A stretch of 6,711 bases of DNA from Nitrososphaeraceae archaeon (GCA_029240395.1 JAREAJ010000040.1:1-6711), one strand, 5' to 3'; counted from the first letter of the stretch, positions 1 through 6,110 are shown. Notes: a model not told the origin generated them from the sequence alone. Made by a program: numbers and translations.

Positions 1-260
1 ATGGCTGAAGGATGATTATGGCTTTCGATATGAACACTCAGAACAAACCCATTGCCTACATCAAGTCCAGCAGCATCAGAAGATGGTCCAAGCAAAAGAC
101 GGTCCCCCTTTCTTGGCAGTTGCCCGATGAGTCTCCTCGAGGACTTGTAGGAGCAATGTTCTGACCATTCAGCTTCCAACACTCTGAGCTCAATTTCGTT
201 AGGCTCTCTTGCTAGTTTTATTCTAAGATATTCGAGCTCTTCAACTGATAGTGAAGTCAT
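1..260 (-). CDS. purL: Phosphoribosylformylglycinamidine synthase large subunit PurL, N-terminal part (cut by window edge)
   Basis: PurL is the ATP-dependent synthetase subunit of FGAM synthetase, which converts FGAR to FGAM in the cytoplasm using ammonia delivered by PurQ. Reading the minus strand from the ATG at 260 gives 86 codons before the window ends. Two PurL hallmarks are visible: EWSEHCSYKSS near residues 31-41 (family active-site segment with His35) and IESHNHPSA near 78-86, the start of the nucleotide-binding region. The short N-terminus before EWSEHCSYK indicates the small archaeal/Gram-positive type, which needs separate PurS and PurQ, and both are encoded nearby. The gene starts 38 bp after the purQ stop on the same strand, so co-transcription is likely. 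No good Shine-Dalgarno site is visible. A TATA-like stretch at 291-300 could give it an extra promoter, but this is weak. Confidence 0.95.
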   Translation of the reverse strand, partial: MTSLSVEELEYLRIKLAREPNEIELRVLEAEWSEHCSYKSSRRLIGQLPRKGDRLLLGPSSDAAGLDVGNGFVLSVHIESHNHPSA

Positions 261-298
261 CTTAAAAGGACACGATAATAAATCTAAGAAGTGATATA

Positions 299-985
299 TT
301 AATGGCCTCTGCCGCAAAAGGCTCTAAGAGAATCAAAAAATCCGAAGGAATTTCTCAGGCCAACAGGTGACAGAATTGATTCGCTACCTCTTTCTGGATG
401 AGGCATTACCCCTACAACATTTCCTTGCTCATTGCATACCCCGGCGATTCCTTCAACAGATCCGTTTGGGTTTTCCCCCGAATACACCAATACAATTTGA
501 TTTTTGGATTTCATCATATTGATCGTATCCGCTTCAGCAAAGTAGCGCCCCTCCCCGTGTGCGACAGGTATATTGAAACTGTCTCCTTTTCGATAGTTAC
601 AGGTGAATGGAGTATCCCTATTAATAATTTTGACTCCGACCCATTTGCATACAAACTTTAAGGAGCTATTTACCGCTAATGCTCCGGGCAGGAGCCCAGC
701 TTCTACCAAAATCTGAAATCCGTTACAGATACCCAAAATAGGTATATTTTGTTTTGCAAGTCTCTCTATTTCGGTGACGATTGGACTATGAGCAGCTATC
801 GCTCCCGCACGAAGCCGATCACCATATGAAAAGCCGCCAGGAATTATAATGGCATCATAATTCCTTAAATTCGACTTCGTGTGCCACACTAGTTCGGGTT
901 GAAATTTGTACACCTTGGCGAGCACATTTTGTACGTCTCTATCGCAATTGCTCCCCGGAAAAACAGCTATGGCAACTTTGGCCAT
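299..985 (-). CDS. purQ: Phosphoribosylformylglycinamidine synthase glutaminase subunit PurQ
   Basis: PurQ is the class I glutamine amidotransferase subunit of FGAM synthetase; it hydrolyses glutamine and passes ammonia to PurL. The 228-residue product has the normal length of stand-alone PurQ. It opens with AIAVFPGSNCDRD (residues 5-17) and has an oxyanion-strand motif IIIPGGFSYGDRLRAGAIAA (46-65). The nucleophile elbow GICNGFQ puts the catalytic Cys at 87, and PHPERG places His196 and Glu198 of the triad; PVAHGEGRYF (140-149) is a PurQ-specific block. No key residue is missing. The ATG at 985 begins exactly where the family begins, with GGAG 10 bp upstream (996-999) as a possible ribosome site. 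It is the first gene of a purQ-purL unit and is divergent from the CBS-domain gene. Confidence 0.97.
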   Translation of the reverse strand: MAKVAIAVFPGSNCDRDVQNVLAKVYKFQPELVWHTKSNLRNYDAIIIPGGFSYGDRLRAGAIAAHSPIVTEIERLAKQNIPILGICNGFQILVEAGLLPGALAVNSSLKFVCKWVGVKIINRDTPFTCNYRKGDSFNIPVAHGEGRYFAEADTINMMKSKNQIVLVYSGENPNGSVEGIAGVCNEQGNVVGVMPHPERGSESILSPVGLRNSFGFFDSLRAFCGRGH

Positions 986-1010
986 CTTAATATGTCTCCG
1001 ATCCCGTTAT

Positions 1011-1033
1011 CCTAATAAACGCTTTTTTATTTT
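1011..1033 (-). promoter_or_regulatory. Putative TATA region for purQ-purL
   Basis: Read on the minus strand, this AT-rich stretch is AAAATAAAAAAGCGTTTATT (1014-1033), with the TATA-like GTTTATTA at 1013-1020. Its centre is about 30 bp before the purQ ATG, so an archaeal start site about 26 bp downstream would leave a very short leader containing the GGAG at 996-999. This is inferred from spacing only. Confidence 0.4.
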
Positions 1034-1082
1034 GGTGGTCGTCGACATTATCACGCTTAGCCGCCTCTGGTCACTTACAAGA

Positions 1083-1102
1083 CTTTTAAGTTTAGTTATA
1101 AG
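1083..1102 (+). promoter_or_regulatory. Putative TATA region for the CBS-domain gene
   Basis: The sequence TTTTAAGTTTAGTTATAAG lies just before the start. TTTTAAG (1084-1090) is centred about 26 bp before the ATG at 1113, the spacing expected for a leaderless archaeal transcript. The gene has no Shine-Dalgarno site, which fits. An ATG at 1103 is out of frame and unlikely to be used. Confidence 0.4.
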
Positions 1103-1112
1103 ATGAATACAT

Positions 1113-1592
1113 ATGACCAAACCGGTGCGAAGTATTATGACGAAGGATGTTGTTACAATTGACATCAGTCGAGGGGCTACAGAAGCTGCTCGTCTCATGA
1201 CAGATAGACACATTAGTTCTGTTATCATTGTCGACAAAGAACAACCTGTGGGAATAATCACAGAACGTGATTTCGTCAAAAAAATTTGCGCTAAGGAACT
1301 GGAAATTTCCAAAGTAAAAGTGGGAGACATTATGTCGAGAATACTCACCTACGCGGACCCAGATACCTCCATAGATGTTGCCATTCAGAGAATGCTCAAC
1401 CATAACATACGTCGACTTCCGATCCTGTCAGAAGGAAAAGTCATTGGAATCATCACAGTAACCGATCTCGCAAAGCACCTTAGGACTGAGCTGCTATTAC
1501 AAGCAGCGCTTACAGAGGGCAAGCCGGAGGATAGAGACCACGTGGGTGAAGTTGACGAAAGTACGAACTTGGGAACGCAAGAGATTTATTGA
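1113..1592 (+). CDS. Stand-alone protein with two CBS domains
   Basis: This 159-residue protein is a tandem CBS pair with little else, a cytoplasmic architecture that usually senses adenine nucleotides or similar ligands. CBS1 spans roughly residues 5-59 and contains HISSVIIVDKEQPVGIITERD. CBS2 spans about 70-125 and contains IRRLPILSEGKVIGIITVTD. Each repeat ends in the G-x-I-T-x-x-D signature (Thr50/Asp53 and Thr115/Asp118), where the Asp commonly contacts a ligand's ribose. After residue 126 there is only an acidic, probably disordered tail with no enzymatic domain, DNA-binding helix or membrane segment. The gene is on the plus strand between purS and purQ, which are both on the minus strand, and its stop is 21 bp from the purS stop. 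A role sensing AMP/ATP for purine synthesis is a guess from location; CBS proteins of this kind are numerous in archaea and most are uncharacterised. Confidence 0.9.
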   Translation: MTKPVRSIMTKDVVTIDISRGATEAARLMTDRHISSVIIVDKEQPVGIITERDFVKKICAKELEISKVKVGDIMSRILTYADPDTSIDVAIQRMLNHNIRRLPILSEGKVIGIITVTDLAKHLRTELLLQAALTEGKPEDRDHVGEVDESTNLGTQEIY

Positions 1593-1635
1593 AACGTCTC
1601 AAAGTGGCTGAAACTAATTTTCCGAGTTCGTACTT
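1559..1635. repeat. Inverted repeat spanning the convergent CBS and purS gene ends
   Basis: The arm at 1559-1575 (AAGTACGAACTTGGGAA) pairs with the arm at 1619-1635 (TTTCCGAGTTCGTACTT). Eleven base pairs are perfect, followed by six more that include two G-T wobbles, with a 43-nt loop. The arms lie in the last codons of both genes and the loop contains both stop codons. It could act as a two-way transcript-end structure, but no T-run follows, so a terminator role is unproven. Confidence 0.6.
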
Positions 1636-1904
1636 CTTAATTCACCTCTGGACTCTATTGTGCAGTCGCTGAGGACAGGATTAAAGATTCTTAACTCAGA
1701 GCATAAATTTTCTACTGTTTTAAGAGCTTTTTTCTCGGATGGAGATCGTACAGTTATCTTTAAAGTCTTAGCAGACCTGACTGATTCTACATCGGAGTAG
1801 CCACCCTTGATCACAAGGTCGCTTAAGATAGTACCCCCTTCGGGATCAGGTAGGTATATCTTGTTTTCAATATTGACCACAATCAGAAATTTTTTTAACG
1901 TCAT
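1614..1904 (-). CDS. purS: Phosphoribosylformylglycinamidine synthase subunit PurS
   Basis: PurS is the small structural subunit that bridges PurQ and PurL in FGAM synthetase and is needed for ammonia transfer. The product starting at the ATG at 1904 is 96 residues, close to the family's 80-90. It opens with the beta strand KKFLIVVNIENKIYLPDPEGG, with the typical DPEG turn, then IKGGYSDVESVRSAKTLKITV, matching the GY-x-x-V-x-x-V-R pattern of PurS. The C-terminal stretch from about residue 80 (CTIESRGELRSTNSEN) is a little longer than usual. An in-frame ATG at 1943 would add 13 residues (MQDHTLRGEHKKT) that do not fit the fold; GGTGAG about 12 bp before 1904 supports the shorter form. The gene is convergent with the CBS gene and is separated by it from its partners purQ and purL. 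No shared transcript with them is possible without reading antisense through the CBS gene. Confidence 0.88.
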   Translation of the reverse strand: MTLKKFLIVVNIENKIYLPDPEGGTILSDLVIKGGYSDVESVRSAKTLKITVRSPSEKKALKTVENLCSELRIFNPVLSDCTIESRGELRSTNSEN

Positions 1905-2028
1905 TGTCTTCTTATGCTCACCACGTAAGGTATGATCTTGCATTTAAGTTGTAGAGCCAACCTTCAAAAGTACCTATACGTATTAATTACGCGAGGCAAG
2001 AAACCTAGGACTAAAAGTTAGCCCCATC

Positions 2029-2103
2029 GGTCATGTAGCTCAGCCTGGTTAGAGCGAAGGTTTTGTAAACCTTAGGTCGTGGGTTCGAATCCCACCATGA
2101 CCT
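2029..2103 (+). tRNA. tRNA-Thr (anticodon UGU)
   Basis: A full cloverleaf can be drawn. The acceptor stem is GGTCATG (2029-2035) with CATGACC (2096-2102), seven perfect pairs. The D arm is GCTC/GAGC around AGCCTGGTTA, and the anticodon stem is AAGGT/ACCTT with loop TTTGTAA, giving anticodon TGT (Thr, ACA codons). The variable loop is AGGTC and the T arm is GTGGG-TTCGAAT-CCCAC. Discriminator base U73 (2103) suits archaeal tRNA-Thr. There is no intron, and the 3' CCA is not encoded (AGG follows). It lies between divergently oriented purS and purC, on the purC strand. Confidence 0.97.
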
Positions 2104-2295
2104 AGGAATTTTCAGCGTGTCACGTGTTAGACATTTCAGCCCCCGATTGTGGACTATGCCTCCATCATTCTACCTCCTTTTAGAAAGATCCACGATATTC
2201 CAAAACCTAGCATTGACTTGTAAAATCAGTATAGACAACTACTTGCATACACAAAGCATATCTTTTCATACCGCGCACGTGCGGAAGAACAGTGT

Positions 2296-3141
2296 TTGAA
2301 ACTGGTTCACAAAGGAAAGGTCAAAGATGTATATGAAATAAAAGAAGGTAATTACCTCTTCCATTTTTCAGACAGAGTATCAGCATTTGATGTTGAAATG
2401 AACACCCTTATTCCAAAGAAAGGCGAGGTCTTATGCCAATTTGCCAAGTTTTGGTTTAACCAGCTGTCCATGGAAAATCATATGCTAACTATTCGCGACA
2501 GAGATAAGATGATCGTAAAAAAACTAAGGATGATACCGCTTGAATTCATAGTAAGAGGTTACTTCTACGGTAGTCTAGTGGACCGATATGCTAAATATCC
2601 TAGCTTGTATCCCGATCTTGAAAACTTGAAACCGACACTTGCTTCGAAGCTACCCAGGCCGCTTTTTGATCCCACGACAAAATCTCATGAACATGACGTT
2701 CCCATAGCTGAGGATCAAATAGTTGCCCGAGGCATACTTTCTCGAAAAGAATTAGATTACATTAAAAAGGCTTCAATCCGACTTTACCTGGAGATGAGTG
2801 ATGTTGTACAGCGGGCGGGATTTATTCTTGCTGACACGAAATTTGAGTTTGGTCTTGACTCCAACAACCAAATTCTATTGGCTGATTCATTGGGCCCAGA
2901 TGAATTCCGGCTATGGCCAAAGTCAGGTTATGTGCCCGGTAGAATTCAAGAAAGCTACGATAAACAGATTTTAAGAGACTGGCTAATATCTACTGGCTTT
3001 AGGGACGCTATCAATCGATATTCAGAAAGAGGTTTAAAACCTGTGCCTCCACCCCTGCCTCCAGAAATAATTAATCGTCTATCCGATAGGTACATTTATG
3101 CCTACGAGATGATATCTGGTTCCTCCTTCACGAGTCGATGA
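2296..3141 (+). CDS. purC: SAICAR synthetase PurC (phosphoribosylaminoimidazole-succinocarboxamide synthase)
   Basis: PurC joins CAIR and aspartate with ATP to make SAICAR in IMP synthesis. The 281-residue product covers the whole family. Visible blocks are HKGKVKDVYE (residues 5-14, nucleotide loop), FSDRVSAFD (24-32), IPLEFIVRGYFYGS (family signature 1), PLFDPTTKSHEHDVP, ILADTKFEFG (matches signature 2) and SYDKQILRDWL. Signature 1 has Tyr where Thr or Ala is usual (GYFYGS), and the usual 'DE-x-x-PD' segment reads LADSLGPDEFRLW. These changes may be lineage-typical. The start is TTG at 2296: the frame is open back to a TAA at 2221 but holds no ATG or GTG, and homology begins at MKLVHKGK. 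A weak TATA-like TCTTTTCATA (2261-2270) sits about 30 bp upstream. It is convergent with the DUF371 gene. Confidence 0.95.
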   Translation: MKLVHKGKVKDVYEIKEGNYLFHFSDRVSAFDVEMNTLIPKKGEVLCQFAKFWFNQLSMENHMLTIRDRDKMIVKKLRMIPLEFIVRGYFYGSLVDRYAKYPSLYPDLENLKPTLASKLPRPLFDPTTKSHEHDVPIAEDQIVARGILSRKELDYIKKASIRLYLEMSDVVQRAGFILADTKFEFGLDSNNQILLADSLGPDEFRLWPKSGYVPGRIQESYDKQILRDWLISTGFRDAINRYSERGLKPVPPPLPPEIINRLSDRYIYAYEMISGSSFTSR

Positions 3142-3145
3142 TTTC

Positions 3146-3193
3146 TTTCCCCTTCTTCGATCGGATCCCTCAATGTTTAAGCATGGGGGGAAA
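3146..3193. terminator. Possible transcript-end region between convergent purC and DUF371 genes
   Basis: Just after the purC stop is a pyrimidine-rich tract (ATTTCTTTCCCCTTCTT, 3141-3157), of the kind that can end archaeal transcripts. TTTCCCC (3146-3152) can pair with GGGGAAA (3187-3193) across a 34-nt loop. The pairing is short and could be chance; the location between two converging genes is the main support. Confidence 0.3.
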
Positions 3194-3227
3194 TGGATGA
3201 CTTATGATAGTACCGCTCGTTTTCCAA

Positions 3228-3692
3228 CTATTCTGCCGTAATTCGTAGTAGTCCTCTCGCTTCGGGGTTTCTAAGCTTCCTTACTATACCAATCGGAATA
3301 TCTGAGGCTGCTTTGTCACAAGATATCGACAAGGTTCGCGGACAGCAGAAGTTAGATTTTCGGATGACAATGTCCTTTGTATCTGATGCCATAAGTTTAA
3401 GATCTCCCCTGCCAAGTATAACAAAGGACATGTCGTCAACAATTATTTCCATCTTGAGCAGAGCATTATTTTTCTGCAATTGGCATCGTAATAGTTGGTC
3501 TAAATGACTGCAACCTTTATTTGACCCTACGCCTACGATACAATCTCCATTCAGCGAGAGGTCGTTTTCCCGAGTTATCTCGATACTTTTTTTGTGATTT
3601 GACAGAACGTTATGGTGTCCACGGAAAATCACTTCGTCTTGAACCAAGATGCTAGCTCGTGGGTTGGTCCAAATTAAACCTAACGAATTCAC
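3228..3692 (-). CDS. DUF371 family protein, conserved archaeal protein of unknown function
   Basis: I recognise the DUF371 (COG2090) pattern: a GHHNVLSNHKKSIEIT block (residues 25-40), LSLNGDCIVGVGSNKGC (45-61), then TKDIVIRKSNF and PRTLSISCDKAASD (105-131). The family is widespread in archaea and has no established biochemical role; I assign none. No signal peptide or membrane segment is visible. Cys residues at 51, 61, 70, 116, 117 and 125 do not form a clear metal motif. The longest frame starts at GTG 3692, but its first 20 residues (MNSLGLIWTNPRASILVQDE) precede the family homology. TTG at 3647 or GTG at 3632 (a 134-residue product starting VIFRGHHN) are equally possible. The AT-rich box at 3700-3714 predicts a transcript start near 3680, which favours the shorter forms. 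It is divergent from psmA. Confidence 0.85.
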   Translation of the reverse strand: MNSLGLIWTNPRASILVQDEVIFRGHHNVLSNHKKSIEITRENDLSLNGDCIVGVGSNKGCSHLDQLLRCQLQKNNALLKMEIIVDDMSFVILGRGDLKLMASDTKDIVIRKSNFCCPRTLSISCDKAASDIPIGIVRKLRNPEARGLLRITAE

Positions 3693-3699
3693 GCTAAGG

Positions 3700-3714
3700 T
3701 AAATTTAAATTAAA
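3700..3714. promoter_or_regulatory. Palindromic TATA-like box shared by DUF371 gene and psmA
   Basis: TAAATTTAAATTAAA contains a perfect 10-bp palindrome, AATTTAAATT (3702-3711), so it reads as a TATA-like element on both strands. Its centre is about 27-32 bp before the psmA start codons (ATG 3734, TTG 3739), which fits a leaderless psmA transcript. On the other strand it would start transcription near 3680. Confidence 0.5.
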
Positions 3715-3738
3715 GAATACGAAGTAGTAAAAAATGAA

Positions 3739-4470
3739 TTGTTACCAGCAGCGGCAGGATACGATAGAGCAATCACAGTCTTCTCACCAGACGGCCGGCT
3801 ATATCAGGTGGAGTATGCGATTGAGACAGTTAGAAGAGGAACATTAGCAATTGGCGTAAAAAGTAGAGATGGTGTTATACTCGCGGTGGAAGAAAAGGCC
3901 CGCAAATTACAAATATCCAACGTGACCCAAAAAATATTTCAGGTTGACGATCATATTGGCGTAGCTGCAGCAGGATATATACCTGATGCTCGGACGCAAG
4001 TTGACCATGCAAGGTTTTTTGCACAAAGCAATCGTCTCATCTATGACGAACCCGTAGATGTCGAGGGCGTGGCCAAAAATATAGCCGATATGGCCCAGCA
4101 ATTTACTCAATACGCTGGAGTAAGGCCATTTGGAGTAGCGTTAATCCTAGCCGGAGTGGACAAGAATGGAGCTTCCCTGTATTTAACCGATCCCAGTGGA
4201 ACATACATAGGATATGATGCTGTGGCAATTGGGGCTGGCAGCGATCAAGTTACAGAATTCCTTGAGAAGCAATATCAGGCTGACATACCGATGGACGAGG
4301 CAGGCGCTTTGGCGATGCAGTCAATTTATCTAGTGAGCGAGGAGAAGACTGGAACTCGACATGTTAAAATGGCTGTTATTGATAACGAGACGAAGACAAT
4401 GAGAAAGGTTGACGACAATGATATCGGAAGATACGCAGACATTGCAAAAGATAAGGCACCGAAGGCATAG
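3739..4470 (+). CDS. psmA: 20S proteasome alpha subunit PsmA
   Basis: Alpha subunits form the outer heptameric rings of the archaeal 20S proteasome; they gate substrate entry and dock the ATPase, while catalysis lies in the beta subunits. The 243-residue product carries the alpha signature YDRAITVFSPDGRLYQVEYA (residues 8-27), which is absent from beta subunits. It continues with TVRRGTLAIGVK and VILAVEEKARKLQ, and the core strands GVAAAGYIPDARTQVDHAR and YLTDPSGTYIGYDAVAIGAGS. Lys-rich and Asp-rich residues make up the tail. It starts at TTG 3739, giving MLPAAAGYDRA; no ATG or GTG lies in this frame after the upstream TAA (3706). An ATG at 3734 is out of frame. The next gene starts 18 bp after the stop, so psmA likely heads an operon with the redoxin and SPOUT genes. 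Confidence 0.97.
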   Translation: MLPAAAGYDRAITVFSPDGRLYQVEYAIETVRRGTLAIGVKSRDGVILAVEEKARKLQISNVTQKIFQVDDHIGVAAAGYIPDARTQVDHARFFAQSNRLIYDEPVDVEGVAKNIADMAQQFTQYAGVRPFGVALILAGVDKNGASLYLTDPSGTYIGYDAVAIGAGSDQVTEFLEKQYQADIPMDEAGALAMQSIYLVSEEKTGTRHVKMAVIDNETKTMRKVDDNDIGRYADIAKDKAPKA

Positions 4471-4488
4471 CGGTGCGACGCAGAACAT

Positions 4489-5151
4489 ATGTCTGCTCAA
4501 ATAGGATCCCTTGCCCCGAAGATCAAGGTATCTGAATGGGTCCAAGGCAAGCCCATTGATACTACACAAGAAAAAGGAAACGTTGTTGTAGTTGAAGTTT
4601 TTCAAGTAAACTGCCCTGGTTGCTTTCTATATGGACTTCCTCAAATCATTGATTTGTTCAGGCGCCATCGTGAGGATCCTTTAACAATCTTTGGCCTGGC
4701 TACAGCCTTTGAGGACTACGACAAAAATACCCTTGATAACTTGAGATTGTTGCTGTCAACCGGAGAAGTAATCGGCGAAACCCTGAGAGCCCTAAGAGAA
4801 TATGGCCAATTACGGCCAGGAAACAAACTGCCATATTCTATCCCTTTTCCTGTTGCAATGGATTTGGTTGTCAAGGAAACATTTCCAGTGACTGATAGTA
4901 GCATAAGAGACTTTATTGAGTCCAACGTAGAAGGTTATCGCTCCTACAGCGAAAGAGACAAGTTAGACATTTTCGAACGTGTTAGACAGTACCTGAATAC
5001 GAAGAAATATTCTGCCAAGACTTTCGAGGAATTCTCTCTCAGGGGAACACCCTCTACAATTATTATAGATAGGAATGGAAGATTAAGAGACACGGTATTT
5101 GGCGCGACCAGCGACCTAGAAAAGGTGATACAGAATTTGATACAGGAATAA
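4489..5151 (+). CDS. Thioredoxin-fold (redoxin/AhpC-TSA-like) protein with CPGC motif
   Basis: This 220-residue protein is predicted to be a cytoplasmic thiol oxidoreductase or peroxiredoxin-like protein. After IGSLAPKIKVSEWVQG, a redoxin-type N-terminal hairpin, comes strand VVVVEVFQVNCPGCF with a CxxC motif at Cys42-Cys45 starting a helix. The cis-proline motif RGTPSTIIIDRNGRL lies at 186-199 (Pro188), followed by the last strand and helix. The roughly 140 residues between CxxC and cis-Pro are much more than in thioredoxin and contain a large helical, charged insertion (about 75-180). No signal peptide or membrane anchor is visible, unlike many TlpA/ResA proteins. The start ATG is 18 bp after psmA, with GGTG at 4472 as a weak ribosome site. 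The stop overlaps the next start by one base (TAATG). The substrate is unknown; a link to protein quality control is inferred from the operon only. Confidence 0.85.
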   Translation: MSAQIGSLAPKIKVSEWVQGKPIDTTQEKGNVVVVEVFQVNCPGCFLYGLPQIIDLFRRHREDPLTIFGLATAFEDYDKNTLDNLRLLLSTGEVIGETLRALREYGQLRPGNKLPYSIPFPVAMDLVVKETFPVTDSSIRDFIESNVEGYRSYSERDKLDIFERVRQYLNTKKYSAKTFEEFSLRGTPSTIIIDRNGRLRDTVFGATSDLEKVIQNLIQE

Positions 5152-5996
5152 TGCCGAGTTCTATAGATATATCTGTGGGAATACCTGACTCGTGCTTATC
5201 AGACGAGCAGACACTTCTTGGCAAGACCTTGAAGCTTGGCCAAATTGCTAGGGCATCTTCTATTTTTAATGTAAGAACTATTTATTTATATCAAGACACG
5301 GAATTTAACTCTGGAAAATCGGATAGGAAACTAATAAAATTATTACTGAAATATTTAGACACACCACAATATCTGCGAAAGCTTCTATTCCCTCGTATGG
5401 CGGAGCTCAAGTATACAGGAATGCTCCCGCCAATTAGAGCTCCCCATCACAAAGACTGGCAGGATGTAAAGAATGTGAGAGAAGGTGAGATAAGGGTTGG
5501 TGTCGTAGTAAGTACAAAGGGAAAATTATTTGTCGACGTTGGTCTAGGTCGCCCCATTCAATTCGAGGGCGATGCTCCAATCGGTAAGAAACTGAATTTG
5601 AGAATAAAGTCCTCCTATCCGAATCTTCGAGCCGAGGAAGTAGATCAAACAAACATCAATCAATACTGGGGTTTTAAGGTAGACGATGCAAGATCCTTGC
5701 ATTCTTTACTTACCCATATTACAAATAGTGTATTAGTTATTACTTCAAGACAAGGGGTATCGCTAAAAAAGCTAGAGTCCAGGATACAGCATGAATTGAA
5801 GTTTAAGCATACTATTCTGATAGTCTTTGGATCGCCAAGACGAGAAGTGCACGAGATTCTATCGGATGAAGGATACAATTTCAGTTCACATCAATTTGTA
5901 GTTAATATGTTCCCTTTTCAGGGAACACGAACTGTCAGATTAGAAGAGGCATTTTTGGGTGCACTTGCCATTATTAATTATTATTTGTACTCATGA
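5151..5996 (+). CDS. SPOUT-class RNA methyltransferase (COG2106 / Methyltrn_RNA_3 family)
   Basis: This 281-residue protein belongs to the archaeal/eukaryotic SPOUT family that includes human SPOUT1 (C9orf114); NCBI often names it putative RNA uridine N3-methyltransferase. It should transfer methyl from S-adenosylmethionine to RNA, probably rRNA. The N-terminal half has IDISVGIPDSCLSDEQTLL (strand 1 of the fold) and FPRMAELKYTGMLPPIRAPHH (80-100), a strongly conserved block. An inserted OB-like beta region follows at about 108-155 (EIRVGVVVSTKGKLFVDVG). The C-terminal trefoil knot is at about 222-280: ILIVFGSPRREVHEIL, then MFPFQGTRTVRLEEAFLGALAIIN, which forms the methyl-donor pocket. The start ATG overlaps the redoxin stop by one base, so translation is probably coupled. 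The L3 gene follows downstream; the association of this family with rpl3 in archaea supports a job in ribosome maturation. Confidence 0.93.
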   Translation: MPSSIDISVGIPDSCLSDEQTLLGKTLKLGQIARASSIFNVRTIYLYQDTEFNSGKSDRKLIKLLLKYLDTPQYLRKLLFPRMAELKYTGMLPPIRAPHHKDWQDVKNVREGEIRVGVVVSTKGKLFVDVGLGRPIQFEGDAPIGKKLNLRIKSSYPNLRAEEVDQTNINQYWGFKVDDARSLHSLLTHITNSVLVITSRQGVSLKKLESRIQHELKFKHTILIVFGSPRREVHEILSDEGYNFSSHQFVVNMFPFQGTRTVRLEEAFLGALAIINYYLYS

Positions 5997-6006
5997 TGTT
6001 ACAAGG

Positions 6007-6012
6007 TTTTTT
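6007..6012 (+). terminator. Possible T-run terminator after the psmA operon
   Basis: A run of six T residues lies 10 bp after the SPOUT methyltransferase stop codon, in the gap before a separate L3 promoter. Archaeal RNA polymerase can terminate on such runs without a hairpin. The run is short, so read-through is possible. Confidence 0.35.
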
Positions 6013-6067
6013 CAGTACGCTGATTACGCACGTCGGTAAGACTATTCGCTAGGTAGTTGTAAGTAAA

Positions 6068-6082
6068 GTTATAAATTTATTA
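6068..6082 (+). promoter_or_regulatory. Strong TATA box for the L3 gene
   Basis: GTTATAAATTTATTA closely matches the archaeal TATA consensus, with a purine-rich AAGTAAA (6061-6067) where a BRE is expected. Its centre is about 36 bp before the L3 ATG, so the transcript would have a leader of about ten bases. No Shine-Dalgarno site is seen in that leader. This suggests that a separate ribosomal-protein operon starts here. Confidence 0.6.
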
Positions 6083-6110
6083 ACGGGCAAAAGACAAAGT
6101 TGGGTTATCG

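Noticed and set aside
398..661. 87-residue plus-strand frame opposite purQ
   Set aside because: It lies wholly within the intact, well-conserved purQ gene and resembles no family; it is a reverse-strand shadow.
1007..1403. Two minus-strand frames (113 and 103 residues) across the CBS gene
   Set aside because: Both are antisense to an intact CBS-domain gene, overlap each other and show no recognisable motif.
1905..1943. Longer PurS with 13 extra N-terminal residues
   Set aside because: The extra residues do not match the family start, and GGTGAG is well placed for the internal ATG at 1904; the longer form cannot be excluded.
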